64,000 nucleotides of DNA from Rhodanobacter denitrificans (GCF_003335105.1 NZ_QFWQ01000001.1:124001-188000); one strand, 5' to 3'; numbered from the stretch's first letter, positions 24,862 to 34,926 are shown. Translations and numbers: made by a program. Notes: generated by a model not told the origin, from the letters alone.

Positions 24862-25332
24862 ATGCACGACGAGGATGCATCGTCCCCCGAAGCGACGGCG
24901 CCGGATCCGGCGCCGTCGTCGTCTGGCCTGCTGGCCGAGATCGGTCAGCTCGGCCGCGCGGTCAGGCGGCTGTTCGGCGCGCAACTGCATTTGCTGGCCG
25001 CGGAACTGGGGCTGGCCCGCAGCGCGGTTTCGTGGATGCTGCTGGCAGGCCTGGCCGCCACCGTCGCCGGCGTCGGTCTGGGCCTGACCTTGCTCGGTCT
25101 GGCGGGCGTGCTGCTGGCGGCATGGCTCGGCTCGTGGATCTGGGCGCTGCTGGTGCTGGCGGTGCTGCAGGTGCTGTTCCTGCTCGCCGCGATCGGGCTG
25201 TTCCGTCGCTGCATGCACTGGATGAGCCTGCCCGCCACGCGCGGCGAGTGGAGTGCGATGATGCGCGAGACCCTGCACAAGGCCGAAGCGGACGCTGCGG
25301 CCGCGCCGGGCGACAGGGAGGATCGGCGATGA
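24862..25332 (+). CDS. YqjE/phage-holin-family membrane protein
   Basis: The 156-residue protein has a disordered acidic N-terminus and two strong membrane helices (about residues 55-85 and 88-115), the pattern of the phage_holin_3_6/YqjE family. It is a cellular protein in a yqjDE-like cluster; nothing around it indicates a prophage. Its stop overlaps the next start (ATGA at 25329-25332), so translation is coupled. Role unknown. Confidence 0.78.
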   Translation: MHDEDASSPEATAPDPAPSSSGLLAEIGQLGRAVRRLFGAQLHLLAAELGLARSAVSWMLLAGLAATVAGVGLGLTLLGLAGVLLAAWLGSWIWALLVLAVLQVLFLLAAIGLFRRCMHWMSLPATRGEWSAMMRETLHKAEADAAAAPGDREDRR

Positions 25333-25658
25333 GCTTGTTGAAGCAGAAGGCCAGGGTGCAGGCCGCGCGCCTGCGCGTGCGCGCCGCGCGGCATGAGCTG
25401 GGCACGCCGGCGGCCGCCCTGCTGGCGCGCGGTCGCGAATATCCGTTGACCACGGTGGGTACGGCCGCCGGCACCGGTTTCGTGCTGGGCAGCCTCAACG
25501 TGCACCCGCTGCGGATACCGGGACTGGCGTCGCTGCTCGGCGGCGGGCTGGCCGAGGCGGTTGCCCATGGCGCGCGCCTGATCACCGAGCTGGGCGTGCT
25601 GGGGCTGGGCTCCGCCGCGGCGGGCAAGGCGGATGCGGATGACGGCGAATCCGCATGA
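25329..25658 (+). CDS. Small hypothetical protein in yqjDE-like cluster (YqjK position)
   Basis: The 109-residue protein starts with a basic helix (about residues 4-24) and has a glycine-rich moderately hydrophobic centre (about 40-100), including GTAAGTGFVLGSLNVHPLR. It occupies the place of YqjK but I cannot confirm homology from sequence alone. Both ends overlap neighbouring genes by ATGA, so it is an obligate part of this operon. Confidence 0.65.
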   Translation: MSLLKQKARVQAARLRVRAARHELGTPAAALLARGREYPLTTVGTAAGTGFVLGSLNVHPLRIPGLASLLGGGLAEAVAHGARLITELGVLGLGSAAAGKADADDGESA

Positions 25659-26833
25659 GCGACCCCGAAACACTCCTGCCGGCGCTGGATGTCGTCGACG
25701 ATGTTGCCGCGAGGGCGCGGCCGGTCGAGCCGGTCATTCCGGATGAGCCGGCTGTGCAGGTTGCACGCCGCCTGAACGTGGCGCGCGCCACGCGCCGCCA
25801 CCTGCATGCGGTGCGCATGGTGCTGAGCGCGCTGCTGCTGCTGGCGCTGCTGTACACCGTCACGCTGGCCAAGGTGCTGCTGATCCCGCTGGTGCTGGCC
25901 GCCTTCATCGGCCTGGCGCTGAATCCGATCGTCGCCTTCGGCGCACGCCTGCGCCTGCCGCGCTGGCTCACCGCCAGCGTGCTCATGCTCGGCCTGATTG
26001 CCGGCATCGGCAGCGGCGTGGGGCTGCTGGCGCAGCCGGCAGTCGGCTGGTTCCACGGCGCGCCGGCGGCGATCAAGAGCTTCGTGCCGAAGCTGCGCAG
26101 CTTCACCCGCCCGCTGGAAGCGGCGAACCGTGCCACCCAGAGCCTGGTCAGCGGTACCGCCACGCACACGTCCGCGGCGCCTGCCACGCCGGTATCGGTG
26201 AGCGCCTGGGACGTGGCCACCACCGCGCCGAAGGTGCTCGCCGCGGTACTCGGCGTGCTGCTGCTGGTGTTCTTCTTCCTGATCTACGGCGATTCGATGC
26301 TGCGCCGGCTGGTCGAGATCACTCCCGGCTTCGCCTACAAGCGGCATGCGGTGAGCATCGTGCGCGGCATCCAGAGCGAGGTGTCGCGCTACCTGCTCAC
26401 CGCGTTGCTGATCAACGCCAGCCTCGGCGCGGTCACCGCCGGCATGTTGTGGCTGTACAAGGTGCCCGACCCGCTGCTGTGGGGCGCGGTGGCGATGTTC
26501 GCGAACTTCATCCCCTACGTCGGCGCGATCGTCACCACCGCGCTGCTGGCGGTGGTGTGCATGCTCTACGCCAGCGACGCGAGTTTGCAGGTGTTCCTGC
26601 CGGTGCTGACCTTCGCCGGCATCACCGCGGTGGAAGGCAACCTGATCACGCCGTTCATCCAGGGCGCCAGCATGCGCCTGTCGCCCATCGCGATCCTGCT
26701 GTGGCTGCTGGTGTGGGGCTGGCTGTGGGGCATCCCCGGTGCGCTGCTGGCGGTGCCGATGCTGACCTGCACCAAGCTGATCTGCGAACGCGTACGCGGC
26801 TGGGAGTGGTTCGCGCACATCGTGCAGCGTTGA
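25655..26833 (+). CDS. AI-2E/PerM-family transporter
   Basis: The 392-residue inner-membrane protein has about eight helices and the family's signature segments: GLALNPIV near the start of the membrane core, VFFFLIYGDSMLRRL, and PFIQGASMRLSPIAILLWLLVWGWLWGIPGALLAVPML at the end (residues about 330-368, cited here as family position). Members export or exchange small molecules, and some act as Na+/H+ antiporters or transport autoinducer-2; the substrate here is unknown. It closes the operon that starts with DUF1328/YqjD. Confidence 0.88.
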   Translation: MSDPETLLPALDVVDDVAARARPVEPVIPDEPAVQVARRLNVARATRRHLHAVRMVLSALLLLALLYTVTLAKVLLIPLVLAAFIGLALNPIVAFGARLRLPRWLTASVLMLGLIAGIGSGVGLLAQPAVGWFHGAPAAIKSFVPKLRSFTRPLEAANRATQSLVSGTATHTSAAPATPVSVSAWDVATTAPKVLAAVLGVLLLVFFFLIYGDSMLRRLVEITPGFAYKRHAVSIVRGIQSEVSRYLLTALLINASLGAVTAGMLWLYKVPDPLLWGAVAMFANFIPYVGAIVTTALLAVVCMLYASDASLQVFLPVLTFAGITAVEGNLITPFIQGASMRLSPIAILLWLLVWGWLWGIPGALLAVPMLTCTKLICERVRGWEWFAHIVQR

Positions 26834-26863
26834 ACAAGCCGCGATGGACTCCTCATCGCCGGT

Positions 26864-27606
<743 letters not shown>

Positions 27607-27610
<4 letters not shown>

Positions 27611-29049
27611 GGCGCCGTGCTGGCTGCGGCCACCGCGCTGCAGCGCTCGTCGCCGCAGGCCTGCCAGCCGCCACCGAGCGACTTGTACAGCGCGACGGCG
27701 CGGGTGTTGATCGCCGCCTCGGCCTGGGCCAGGTCGTCCTCGGCGGCAAGCTGGGTGCGTTCGGTGTCGAGCAATTCGAGGAAGCCGGTGGCGCCTTCCT
27801 GGTAGCGCACGCGCGCGAGGTCGGCGGCGTGTTTGCTCTGCGCGGCCTGCTCGATCAGGCGGTCGACGCGGATGCGCTGCTGGTTGAAGCCGGTGACGGC
27901 GTTGTCGATGTCCTCGATCGCTTCCAGCATCGTGCGCTGGTAATTCGCCTGCGCCGCATCGGCACGCGCCTCGCTGGCGTGCAGGTTGGCGCGTACGCGC
28001 TGCACGTTGAGGCCGGCCCAGCTGATGCTCGGCGCCAGCGACCACGCACGCGTCGAAGGACTGCCGAAATCGTTGCTGCGCCCGGACAGGAAGCCGAGGA
28101 AGCCGCCCAGCGTGATGTGCGGGAAGAAATCCGCCTTGGCCACGCCGATGCGCGCGGTGGCGGCGGCGTATTCGCGTTCGGCCGTCCGCACGTCCGGACG
28201 GCGTGACAGCACGTCGCCGGCGTCGCCGATTGGCAGGCTCGCCGCGATCGGGGTGAAGCTCTTCGGCGACACGTCGATGTCCAGCTCGCCCGGCCGCGCG
28301 CCCAGCAGTACGGCGAGGCGGTACTCGCTGGCGCTGGCCTGCGTCTGCAGCAGCGGCAGCTGCGCCTGCACCGCGGCGAGCCGCGCCTTCGCGCTGGCCA
28401 CGTCCTGCTCCGCGCCGGAGCCGAGCTGCTGGCGCACCTCGGTGAGGTGCACGGTTTGCTGCTGGTTGTCGATGTCGCGGCGGGCGATGTCCAGCCGCAG
28501 CTGGCTGCCGCGCAATTCGAAGTAATTGCGCGCGACTTCGGCCAGCAAACTGACCTGGGCATCGTGCAACGCCGCTTCGCTGGCGCCGAGGTCGGCGCCG
28601 GCCGCCTCCACCGAGCGACGCACGCCACCGAACAGGTCCAGCTCCCACGAGGCATCGAAGCCCGCCTGGTAGGTCGTGGTGGTACGGCGCTGCGTGCCGA
28701 AGCCGGGCTGCTGGCCTCGGCTGCGCGTGTAGTTCACGCCGGTGTCGATCCTCGGCAGCTGCTCGGATTTCGCACCGCTGAGCAGCGCACGCGATTCCTG
28801 CAGACGCGCCACCGCGATGCGCAGGTCGAGGTTGTTCGCGGCGGCACGCTGGATCAACGCATCCAGCACGGGATCGTTGAACTGCTTCCACCAGGCGGCC
28901 TGGAACTGCGCGTTGTTTTCCTGCGCGGCGTCCAGTCCTTGCAATTGCGGCGCGGCAATCTTTGCGGCGTGATAGTCAGGGCCCACGCTGGCGCAGCCGG
29001 CCAGTGCAAGCGCGGCTGCCAGCAGCGTGCTGCGAACTACCACCGTCAT
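27607..29049 (-). CDS. RND efflux outer-membrane lipoprotein (OprN/OprM-like factor)
   Basis: This TolC-type channel forms the outer-membrane part of the efflux pump. From the ATG at 29049 it is 480 residues, with a lipoprotein signal TLLAAALALAGC (Cys about 18) and two outer-membrane-efflux repeats, including YxxVRAAEREYAAA-like and YQRTMLEAIEDIDNAV helices. An alternative ATG at 29211 overlaps the pump gene's stop (TGATG) and would add 54 residues translated from repeat sequence, burying the signal peptide. The repeat insertion makes the true start uncertain (see findings). It is followed by the SDR gene with an ATGA overlap. Confidence 0.88.
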
Positions 29050-29143
29050 TCCTGCGAAAGCCGAGCGGCGGGGTGTAGGGCGGGCACTGCCCGCCGTGGT
29101 GCCCGCGTCGCCTGCTGTGGCGTTGTGGCGGGCTATGCCCGCC
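29045..29143. repeat. Composite repeat at the 5' end of the outer-membrane factor gene
   Basis: Bases 29045-29061 match the half-unit GTCATTCC-N-GCGAAAGC seen again at 32467. At 29075-29095 is a GTAGGGCGGGCA-type palindrome, and at 29127-29143 a second palindrome (GGCGGGC, TAT, GCCCGCC). The block falls between the coupled ATG at 29211 and the lipoprotein signal of the gene. Confidence 0.8.
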
Positions 29144-29210
29144 CCACGGTTACCTTGCCGGGCGAGATCCTGCGGCGCCGTGGGTCCGGCCATTGTCATG
29201 AAAGTTTTCA

Positions 29211-32200
29211 TCAGTGGTTCTCCAGCGCCGGCAGCGCATGCGCGGCGGCGCGTTCGGCCGCGCGCGCCTCGCGGCGCTCGACCAGCGCGCGAATGACGAC
29301 GTAGAACAGCGGCGTGTAGATCAGCCCGAAGATGGTCACGCCGAGCATGCCGGCGAACACCGCCACGCCCATCGCATGGCGCATCTCGGCGCCGGCGCCC
29401 TGCGAGGCGACCAGCGGCACCACGCCCATGATGAAGGCGAACGAGGTCATCAGGATCGGGCGCAAGCGCAGCTTCGCCGCTTCCAGCACCGCCTCGTGGC
29501 GGCTCATGCCTTCATGCTGGCGTTCGCGGGCGAACTCCACGATCAGGATCGCGTTCTTGCAGGCCAGTCCGACCAGCACGATCAGGCCGATCTGGGTGAA
29601 GATGTTGTTGTCGCCGCCGCTGAGCCACACGCCGGCGATTGCGGACAGCAGCACCATCGGCACGATCAGGATCACCGCCAGCGGCAGCGACAAGCTCTCG
29701 TACAGCGAGGACAGCACCAGGAACACCAGCAGCACGCACAACGGGAACACCAGGATCGCGGTGTTGCCGGCGAGGATCTGCTGGTAGGTCAGCTCGGTCC
29801 ATTCGAAGCTGATGCCGTTCGGCAGGTTGTCCTTCGCCAGCTTCTCCATCGCCGCCTGCGCCTGGCCCGAGCTGAAGCCCGGCGCCGGGCCGCCGTTGAT
29901 CTCAGCGGTGGCGTAGCCGTTGTAGTGCTGCACGCGATCCGGGCCGGCGCCCTGCTTCACGGTGACGAACGAACCCAGTGGCACCATCTGGCCCTGCGCG
30001 TTGCGTGTCTTCAGCTGCAGGATGTCCTGCGGCGTGTGGCGGAACGCCGGGTCGGCCGAGACGTTCACCTGGTAGGTGCGGCCGAAGCGGTTGAAGTCGT
30101 TGACGTAGAGCGAGCCCAGGTAGGCCTGCATGGTCTGGTACACGTCGGCCAGGTTCACGCCGACGGTCTTGGCCTTCTCGCGGTCCACCTCGGCGTCCAC
30201 CTGCGGCACGCTGATCTGGAAGCTGGAGAACAGCCCGGCCAGCGCTGGATCCTTGCGGCTGGCGGCGATCAGGTTCTGCGTCTGCTGGTACAGCTCGTCG
30301 AAGCCGCGGTCGGCGCGATCCTCGATCTGCAGGCGGAAGCCGCCGATCGTGCCCAGCCCCATCACCGGCGGCGGCGGGAACACCGCGATGTACGCGTCCT
30401 GGATCGCGGCGAACTTCTGGTTCAGCGCGCCGGCGATCGCGCCGGCCGACAACGATGCGTCACGGCGTTGCTCGAACGGCTTCAGCGCGACGAACACGAT
30501 GCCGGAGTTGGTCGAGTTGGTGAAGCCATTGATCGACAGGCCGGGGAAGGCCACCGCATGTTCCACGCCCGGCTGCTTCAGCGCGATCGCGCCCATGCGC
30601 TGGATCACGTCCTCGGAACGGTCGAGCGAGGCTGCGTCGGGCAGCTGCGCGAACGCCACCAGGTACTGCTTGTCCTGACCCGGCACGAAGCCGGTCGGCA
30701 CGTGCGAGAAGCCGAACCAGGTCAGTGCGATCAGACCGGCATACACCACCAGCGCCAGCTTGCCCTTGCCGACGATGCGCTTCACGCCGCCAACATAGCG
30801 CTCCGAGCCGCGATGGAAAACGCGGTTGAACGGGCGGAACAGCCAGCCGAATGCGCGATCGATGCCGCGCGTGAGGCGGTCCTTCGGCGCGTCGTGGCCC
30901 TTCAGCAGCACGGCGGCCAGCGCGGGGCTCAGGGTCAGCGAGTTGAACGCGGAGATCACCGTGGAGATCGCGATGGTCAGCGCGAACTGGCGGTAGAACT
31001 GGCCGGTGAGGCCGCTGACGAAGGCGGTGGGGATGAACACCGCGCACAGCACCAGCGCGGTAGCCACGATCGGGCCGGTGACCTCGCGCATCGCCTGTCG
31101 CGTGGCCTCCTTCGGCGACTGGCCCAGCTCGATGTGCCGCTCCACGTTCTCCACCACCACGATCGCGTCGTCGACCACGATGCCGATCGCCAGCACCAGG
31201 CCGAACAGGCTCAGCGCATTGAGCGAGAAGCCGGCCAGGTGCATCACTGCGAAGGTGCCGATCAGCGACACCGGCACCGCCACCAGCGGGATGATCGAGG
31301 CGCGCCAGGTCTGCAGGAACAGGATCACCACCAGCACCACCAGCAGGATCGCCTCCAGCAGCGTGTGCGCTACCGCCTCGATCGAGCCGCGCACGAACAC
31401 GGTCGGGTCGTAGACGATGGAATAGTCGACGCCCTGCGGGAACTCCTTCTTCAGCTGCGCCATGGTGGCGCGCACCTCGTCGGAGATCTGGATCGCGTTG
31501 GAACCGGGTCGCGCGAAGATCGGCAGCGCCACCGCCGGCTTGTTGTCGAGCAGGCTGCGCAACGCGTAGTTGTTCGAGCCGAGGTCGACCTTGGCCACGT
31601 CGCCGAGGTGGATGACACCGCCGCTCGCATCAGTGCGCACGATGATGTTGCGGAAGTCGTCCTCGCTGACCAGCCGGCCGCGGGTGTTGATGTTGAGCTG
31701 GAACGCGTTGTTGCTCGGACCCGGCGGCGCGTTCAGCGCGCCGGCGGCGACCTGCACGTTCTGTTCGCGGATCGCGGCGATCACGTCGCCGGTGGTGAGC
31801 GAGCGCTGCGCCAGCTTCTGCGGGTCCAGCCACACGCGCATCGAGTATTCGCCGGCGCCGAAGATCTGCACGTCGCCCACGCCGTCGAGCCGGCCCAGCA
31901 CGTCCTTCACGTGCAGCCGCGCGTAGTTCGACAGGTACAGCATGTCGTAGCGCTGGTCGGGCGAGATGAGGTGCACCACCATGGTCAGGTCGGGCGAGCT
32001 CTTCTGCGTGGTCACGCCGAGTCGCTGCACTTCCTCGGGCAGTTTCGGCAGCGCCTGCGCCACGCGGTTCTGCACGTCGACCTGGGCGGTGTCGAGATTG
32101 GTGCCCAGCGCGAACGTCACGGTGAGCGTCATCGCACCGTCGCTGGTGGCCTGCGAGGAGGTGTACAGCATGCCCTGGACGCCGTTGATCTGTTCCTCCA

Positions 32201-32402
32201 GCGGCGTGGCGACGGTCTCGGCGATCACTTTCGGGTTGGCGCCCGGGTAGGCGGCGCGCACCACCACGGTGGGCGGCACCACTTCGGGGTATTCGCTGAT
32301 CGGCAGCTGGAACACCGCGATCGAGCCGGTGATCACGAACAGCAGCGACAGCACGGCGGCCATGATCGGCCGGTCGACGAAGAATTGGGCGATGTTTTTC
32401 AT
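29211..32402 (-). CDS. RND multidrug efflux pump, inner-membrane component (MexF-like)
   Basis: The 1063-residue protein is a full-length HAE1-type RND transporter, the proton-driven pump of a tripartite drug exporter. It begins MKNIAQFFVDRPI and contains FQLPISEYPEVVPPTVVV, the VVDDAIVVVENVER helix with its paired aspartates for proton relay, and GQFYRQFALTIAIS. Sequence details such as GQDKQYLVAFAQLPDA group it with MexF/BepE rather than AcrB. The adaptor is encoded upstream and the outer-membrane channel downstream. A divergent LysR gene in MexT position is the likely activator. Confidence 0.93.
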   Translation of the reverse strand: MKNIAQFFVDRPIMAAVLSLLFVITGSIAVFQLPISEYPEVVPPTVVVRAAYPGANPKVIAETVATPLEEQINGVQGMLYTSSQATSDGAMTLTVTFALGTNLDTAQVDVQNRVAQALPKLPEEVQRLGVTTQKSSPDLTMVVHLISPDQRYDMLYLSNYARLHVKDVLGRLDGVGDVQIFGAGEYSMRVWLDPQKLAQRSLTTGDVIAAIREQNVQVAAGALNAPPGPSNNAFQLNINTRGRLVSEDDFRNIIVRTDASGGVIHLGDVAKVDLGSNNYALRSLLDNKPAVALPIFARPGSNAIQISDEVRATMAQLKKEFPQGVDYSIVYDPTVFVRGSIEAVAHTLLEAILLVVLVVILFLQTWRASIIPLVAVPVSLIGTFAVMHLAGFSLNALSLFGLVLAIGIVVDDAIVVVENVERHIELGQSPKEATRQAMREVTGPIVATALVLCAVFIPTAFVSGLTGQFYRQFALTIAISTVISAFNSLTLSPALAAVLLKGHDAPKDRLTRGIDRAFGWLFRPFNRVFHRGSERYVGGVKRIVGKGKLALVVYAGLIALTWFGFSHVPTGFVPGQDKQYLVAFAQLPDAASLDRSEDVIQRMGAIALKQPGVEHAVAFPGLSINGFTNSTNSGIVFVALKPFEQRRDASLSAGAIAGALNQKFAAIQDAYIAVFPPPPVMGLGTIGGFRLQIEDRADRGFDELYQQTQNLIAASRKDPALAGLFSSFQISVPQVDAEVDREKAKTVGVNLADVYQTMQAYLGSLYVNDFNRFGRTYQVNVSADPAFRHTPQDILQLKTRNAQGQMVPLGSFVTVKQGAGPDRVQHYNGYATAEINGGPAPGFSSGQAQAAMEKLAKDNLPNGISFEWTELTYQQILAGNTAILVFPLCVLLVFLVLSSLYESLSLPLAVILIVPMVLLSAIAGVWLSGGDNNIFTQIGLIVLVGLACKNAILIVEFARERQHEGMSRHEAVLEAAKLRLRPILMTSFAFIMGVVPLVASQGAGAEMRHAMGVAVFAGMLGVTIFGLIYTPLFYVVIRALVERREARAAERAAAHALPALENH

Positions 32403-32466
32403 GGAATGGATCCTCGACGAAGCCGTTTCGCGGCCTCGGTCTTTTTTGCCAACCTGTCCGGGAGCC

Positions 32467-32548
32467 GTCATTCCAGCGAAAGCCGGAATCCAGCGCCGTT
32501 GCGGTTCAATGGCTGGAGTCGCTGGACCCCGGCTTTCGCCGGGGTGAC
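32467..32548. repeat. Inverted repeat pair between efflux adaptor and pump genes
   Basis: GTCATTCCAGCGAAAGCC at 32467-32484 starts one copy, and the inverted copy occupies 32521-32548, ending GGCTTTCGCCGGGGTGAC. In the transcript these form one long hairpin with a loop of roughly 26-27 nt inside the 157-nt space between the two coding regions. Confidence 0.88.
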
Positions 32549-32559
32549 GAGCTGAACGA

Positions 32560-33813
32560 CTAACCCTGGGGCGGAGCCGTTGCCGCCGTCGTGCTGCCGG
32601 CTTGCGCCGTGCGCTTGTCCGCAGCAGGCAGATCACCGCGCTCGACCAGCGCCTTGTCGGTCGCGTCGAGGCGGTAGCCCATCGCCACCTTCTGCGGGTT
32701 CACCTGGACGCCGGGGCGCACGCGCTGCAGGCCGTTCACCACCACCACGTCGGTCGGCGCGAGGCCGCTGTCGATCACGCGCAGGCCGTGGAACAACGCG
32801 CCGGTGTCGACCTTGCGGTACTGCACCTTGTGCTCCTGGTCCACCACGTAGACAAAGCGGTTGCCGAGGTCGGTGCCGATCGCACGGTCGTCCACCAGCA
32901 CGCGCGCCCGGGCCTGGCCGCTCTGCAGCTGCACGCGGGCGTACAGGCCGGGCGTGTACAGGCCGTCGGCGTTGTCGAACACCGCGCGCAGGCGCATCGT
33001 GCCGGAGCCGGTGTGCAGCTGGTTGTCGACGAAGTCGAGGCGGCCTTCATGCGGGTAGCCCGATTCGTCGGCCAGGCCCATCGCCGCCTCGATCCGAGCG
33101 TCGTGGCCGGCCTGCTTCGCGCTGGCGCGCAGGTGGTCGAGCTTGAGCCAGGTCTGCTCGTCCACGTCGAAGTAGACGTACACCGGGTTCACCGAGACCA
33201 TGCTGGTCAGCACGTCGTTGCTGGTGACCAGGTTGCCGGGGGTGACCCGCGCATTGCTGACGCGGCCGTCGATCGGTGCGCGCACCCGGGTGAAGTCCAG
33301 GTTCAGCCGCGCCGCAGCGAGCGCGGCGGTGGCCGCGCCCAGTTGCGCCCGCGCGCTCTGCGCGGTGGTGGCCTGGCGATCAGCTTCCTGCTGCGCGATC
33401 GCGTGCTGGGCCAGCAGCATCTCGGCGCGGCGCTGGTTGGTCTCGGCCAGGCTCAGTTCGGCGCGGGCCTGTGCCTGGTTGGCGACCAGCCGGTCGACCT
33501 CCGCCTGATACGGGCGGGCATCGAGCTGGAACAGCACGTCGCCCTTGCGCACCAGCGCGCCTTCCTGGAACTGCACCGACTCCACGAAGCCGCCCACGCG
33601 CGGCTGCACCTGCACCGTGTTGACCGCTTCCAGTCGGCCGGTGAACTCGGCGCTGTCGCTGACCCGCCGGGTCAACGCCTGCGCCACCGTCACCTCCGGC
33701 GGGCCACCGGCGGCGGGGCCCTGCGCGTGGCTGTCGTTGCCGTGCAGCAGCAGCCAGCTGCCCAGTGCACCGGCCGCGACCAGGGGGACCAGCATCCATT
33801 GTTTTTTCATCAT
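32560..33813 (-). CDS. RND efflux periplasmic adaptor (MexE-like)
   Basis: The 417-residue membrane-fusion protein has an N-terminal anchor (about residues 7-22), a lipoyl/barrel-sandwich half (VQVQPRVGGFVESVQFQEGALVRKGDVLFQLD), a long coiled coil (about 105-165) and the second lipoyl half (TRVRAPIDGRVSNARVTPGNLV). It links the inner-membrane pump to the outer-membrane channel. Two tandem ATGs (33813 and 33810) follow GGGAGC; either would give the same protein within one residue. It is the first gene of the efflux operon. Confidence 0.92.
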   Translation of the reverse strand: MMKKQWMLVPLVAAGALGSWLLLHGNDSHAQGPAAGGPPEVTVAQALTRRVSDSAEFTGRLEAVNTVQVQPRVGGFVESVQFQEGALVRKGDVLFQLDARPYQAEVDRLVANQAQARAELSLAETNQRRAEMLLAQHAIAQQEADRQATTAQSARAQLGAATAALAAARLNLDFTRVRAPIDGRVSNARVTPGNLVTSNDVLTSMVSVNPVYVYFDVDEQTWLKLDHLRASAKQAGHDARIEAAMGLADESGYPHEGRLDFVDNQLHTGSGTMRLRAVFDNADGLYTPGLYARVQLQSGQARARVLVDDRAIGTDLGNRFVYVVDQEHKVQYRKVDTGALFHGLRVIDSGLAPTDVVVVNGLQRVRPGVQVNPQKVAMGYRLDATDKALVERGDLPAADKRTAQAGSTTAATAPPQG

Positions 33814-33915
33814 GCGCTCCCAACACCTTGTTGGCCGGGGAGGGGGAACCCGGCGAAGGGTCGAGAGAATAGGTGTACTTTTCGGTATAGAAAATCCGTT
33901 TCTTGCGCACTACAC

Positions 33916-33934
33916 TCGTGAGCTGCAGTCACGA
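33916..33934. promoter_or_regulatory. LysR-type operator between efflux operon and its regulator
   Basis: TCGTGA and TCACGA flank a 7-bp spacer, giving a 19-bp dyad. It contains the LysR T-N11-A pattern at 33919-33931. It ends 20 bp before the LysR start codon and about 100 bp from the adaptor start. Confidence 0.55.
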
Positions 33935-33954
33935 ATCGACGAGGAATTGAAACA

Positions 33955-34926
33955 ATGGAAGACTTTTCCGCCATTTCGACCTTCGTCCGCGTGGTCGAAG
34001 CCAAGAGTTTCGCCGCCGCCGCCAGCCAGCTGGGCATGACCCCGTCCGGCGTCAGCCGGGCCGTGTCGCGACTGGAAACCCAGCTCGGCGCACGACCGCT
34101 GTTCCGCTCCACCCGATCGCTGCGTTTGACCGACGATGGGGCCTCGTTCCACGCTCGTTGCAAGGAGATCCTCGCCGATCTAGCCGAGGCGACCGAGGCG
34201 CTGAACTTCGCCAACAGCAAGCCGACCGGCAAGCTGCGCGTGGGCATCTCGTTGTCGGTAGGCCGTGCCGCGGTGATCCCGCGCCTGACTGAATTCGAGC
34301 AGCGCTACCCGGACATCCGGCTGGAGCTGTCGATGAGCGACTCGCCGGCGGATCTCAACGGCGAGGGCCTGGACTGCGCGATCCGAGTCGGCCAGCTGGA
34401 GGATTCCAGCCTGATCGCGCGCAAGATCGGCTATCTCAGCAACGTGGTGTGCGCCTCGCCCGACTACCTGCGCAAATACGGCGCGCCGCGCAGCATCGAG
34501 GACCTCAAGGATCACCGCTGCATCAACTACGTCTACCCGAACGGCCGCCCGCGCCAGTGGCAGTTCGACACGCCGGGCGGGCAGATGAGCGTGGACATCG
34601 AAGCGCACATGCTGATCAACGACGGCGAATCGGTATTGCAGGCGGTGGCGGCGGGGCTGGGCATCACCCAGGTACCGCACATGCTGGCCGCCTGCCTGCT
34701 GGAGAAAGGCGTGCTCGAACTGGTGATGACCGATACCAACTCAACCGGCAAGCCGGTGTGGATCGTCTACCCGCAGAAGAAGCACCTGTCGGCCCGCGTG
34801 CAGGCCTTCATCGAATGGGTGCGCGAGCTGTTCGACCGCACCAACCAGCCGGGCCAGTGCGCGCTCGGCACGCAGAAAGCCCTGCCGAAACCGGTGTACA
34901 AGCGGGCGCTCGTCGAAGCGGCGTAG
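33955..34926 (+). CDS. LysR-family regulator of the efflux operon
   Basis: The 323-residue protein has a LysR winged helix (about residues 1-62: FAAAASQLGMTPSGVSRAVSRLE) and an effector domain (about 90-295). It is divergent from the adaptor gene with 141 bp between them, the arrangement seen for MexT and similar regulators. Sequence details (VRVVEAKSF, VGISLSVGRAAVIPRL, the long basic tail) suggest the CrgA/AaeR-like branch rather than MexT itself. The last 25 residues extend beyond the normal fold. The inducer is unknown. Confidence 0.88.
   Translation: MEDFSAISTFVRVVEAKSFAAAASQLGMTPSGVSRAVSRLETQLGARPLFRSTRSLRLTDDGASFHARCKEILADLAEATEALNFANSKPTGKLRVGISLSVGRAAVIPRLTEFEQRYPDIRLELSMSDSPADLNGEGLDCAIRVGQLEDSSLIARKIGYLSNVVCASPDYLRKYGAPRSIEDLKDHRCINYVYPNGRPRQWQFDTPGGQMSVDIEAHMLINDGESVLQAVAAGLGITQVPHMLAACLLEKGVLELVMTDTNSTGKPVWIVYPQKKHLSARVQAFIEWVRELFDRTNQPGQCALGTQKALPKPVYKRALVEAA

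Noticed and set aside
24862..25332. Holin-family gene as sign of a prophage
   Set aside because: The holin-like YqjE family is a normal chromosomal membrane family, and no other phage gene lies within several kb.
29214..32555. A 1113-codon open frame opposite the efflux pump gene
   Set aside because: It mirrors the codon bias of the real gene and has low-complexity His/Arg/Gln-rich content without a domain.
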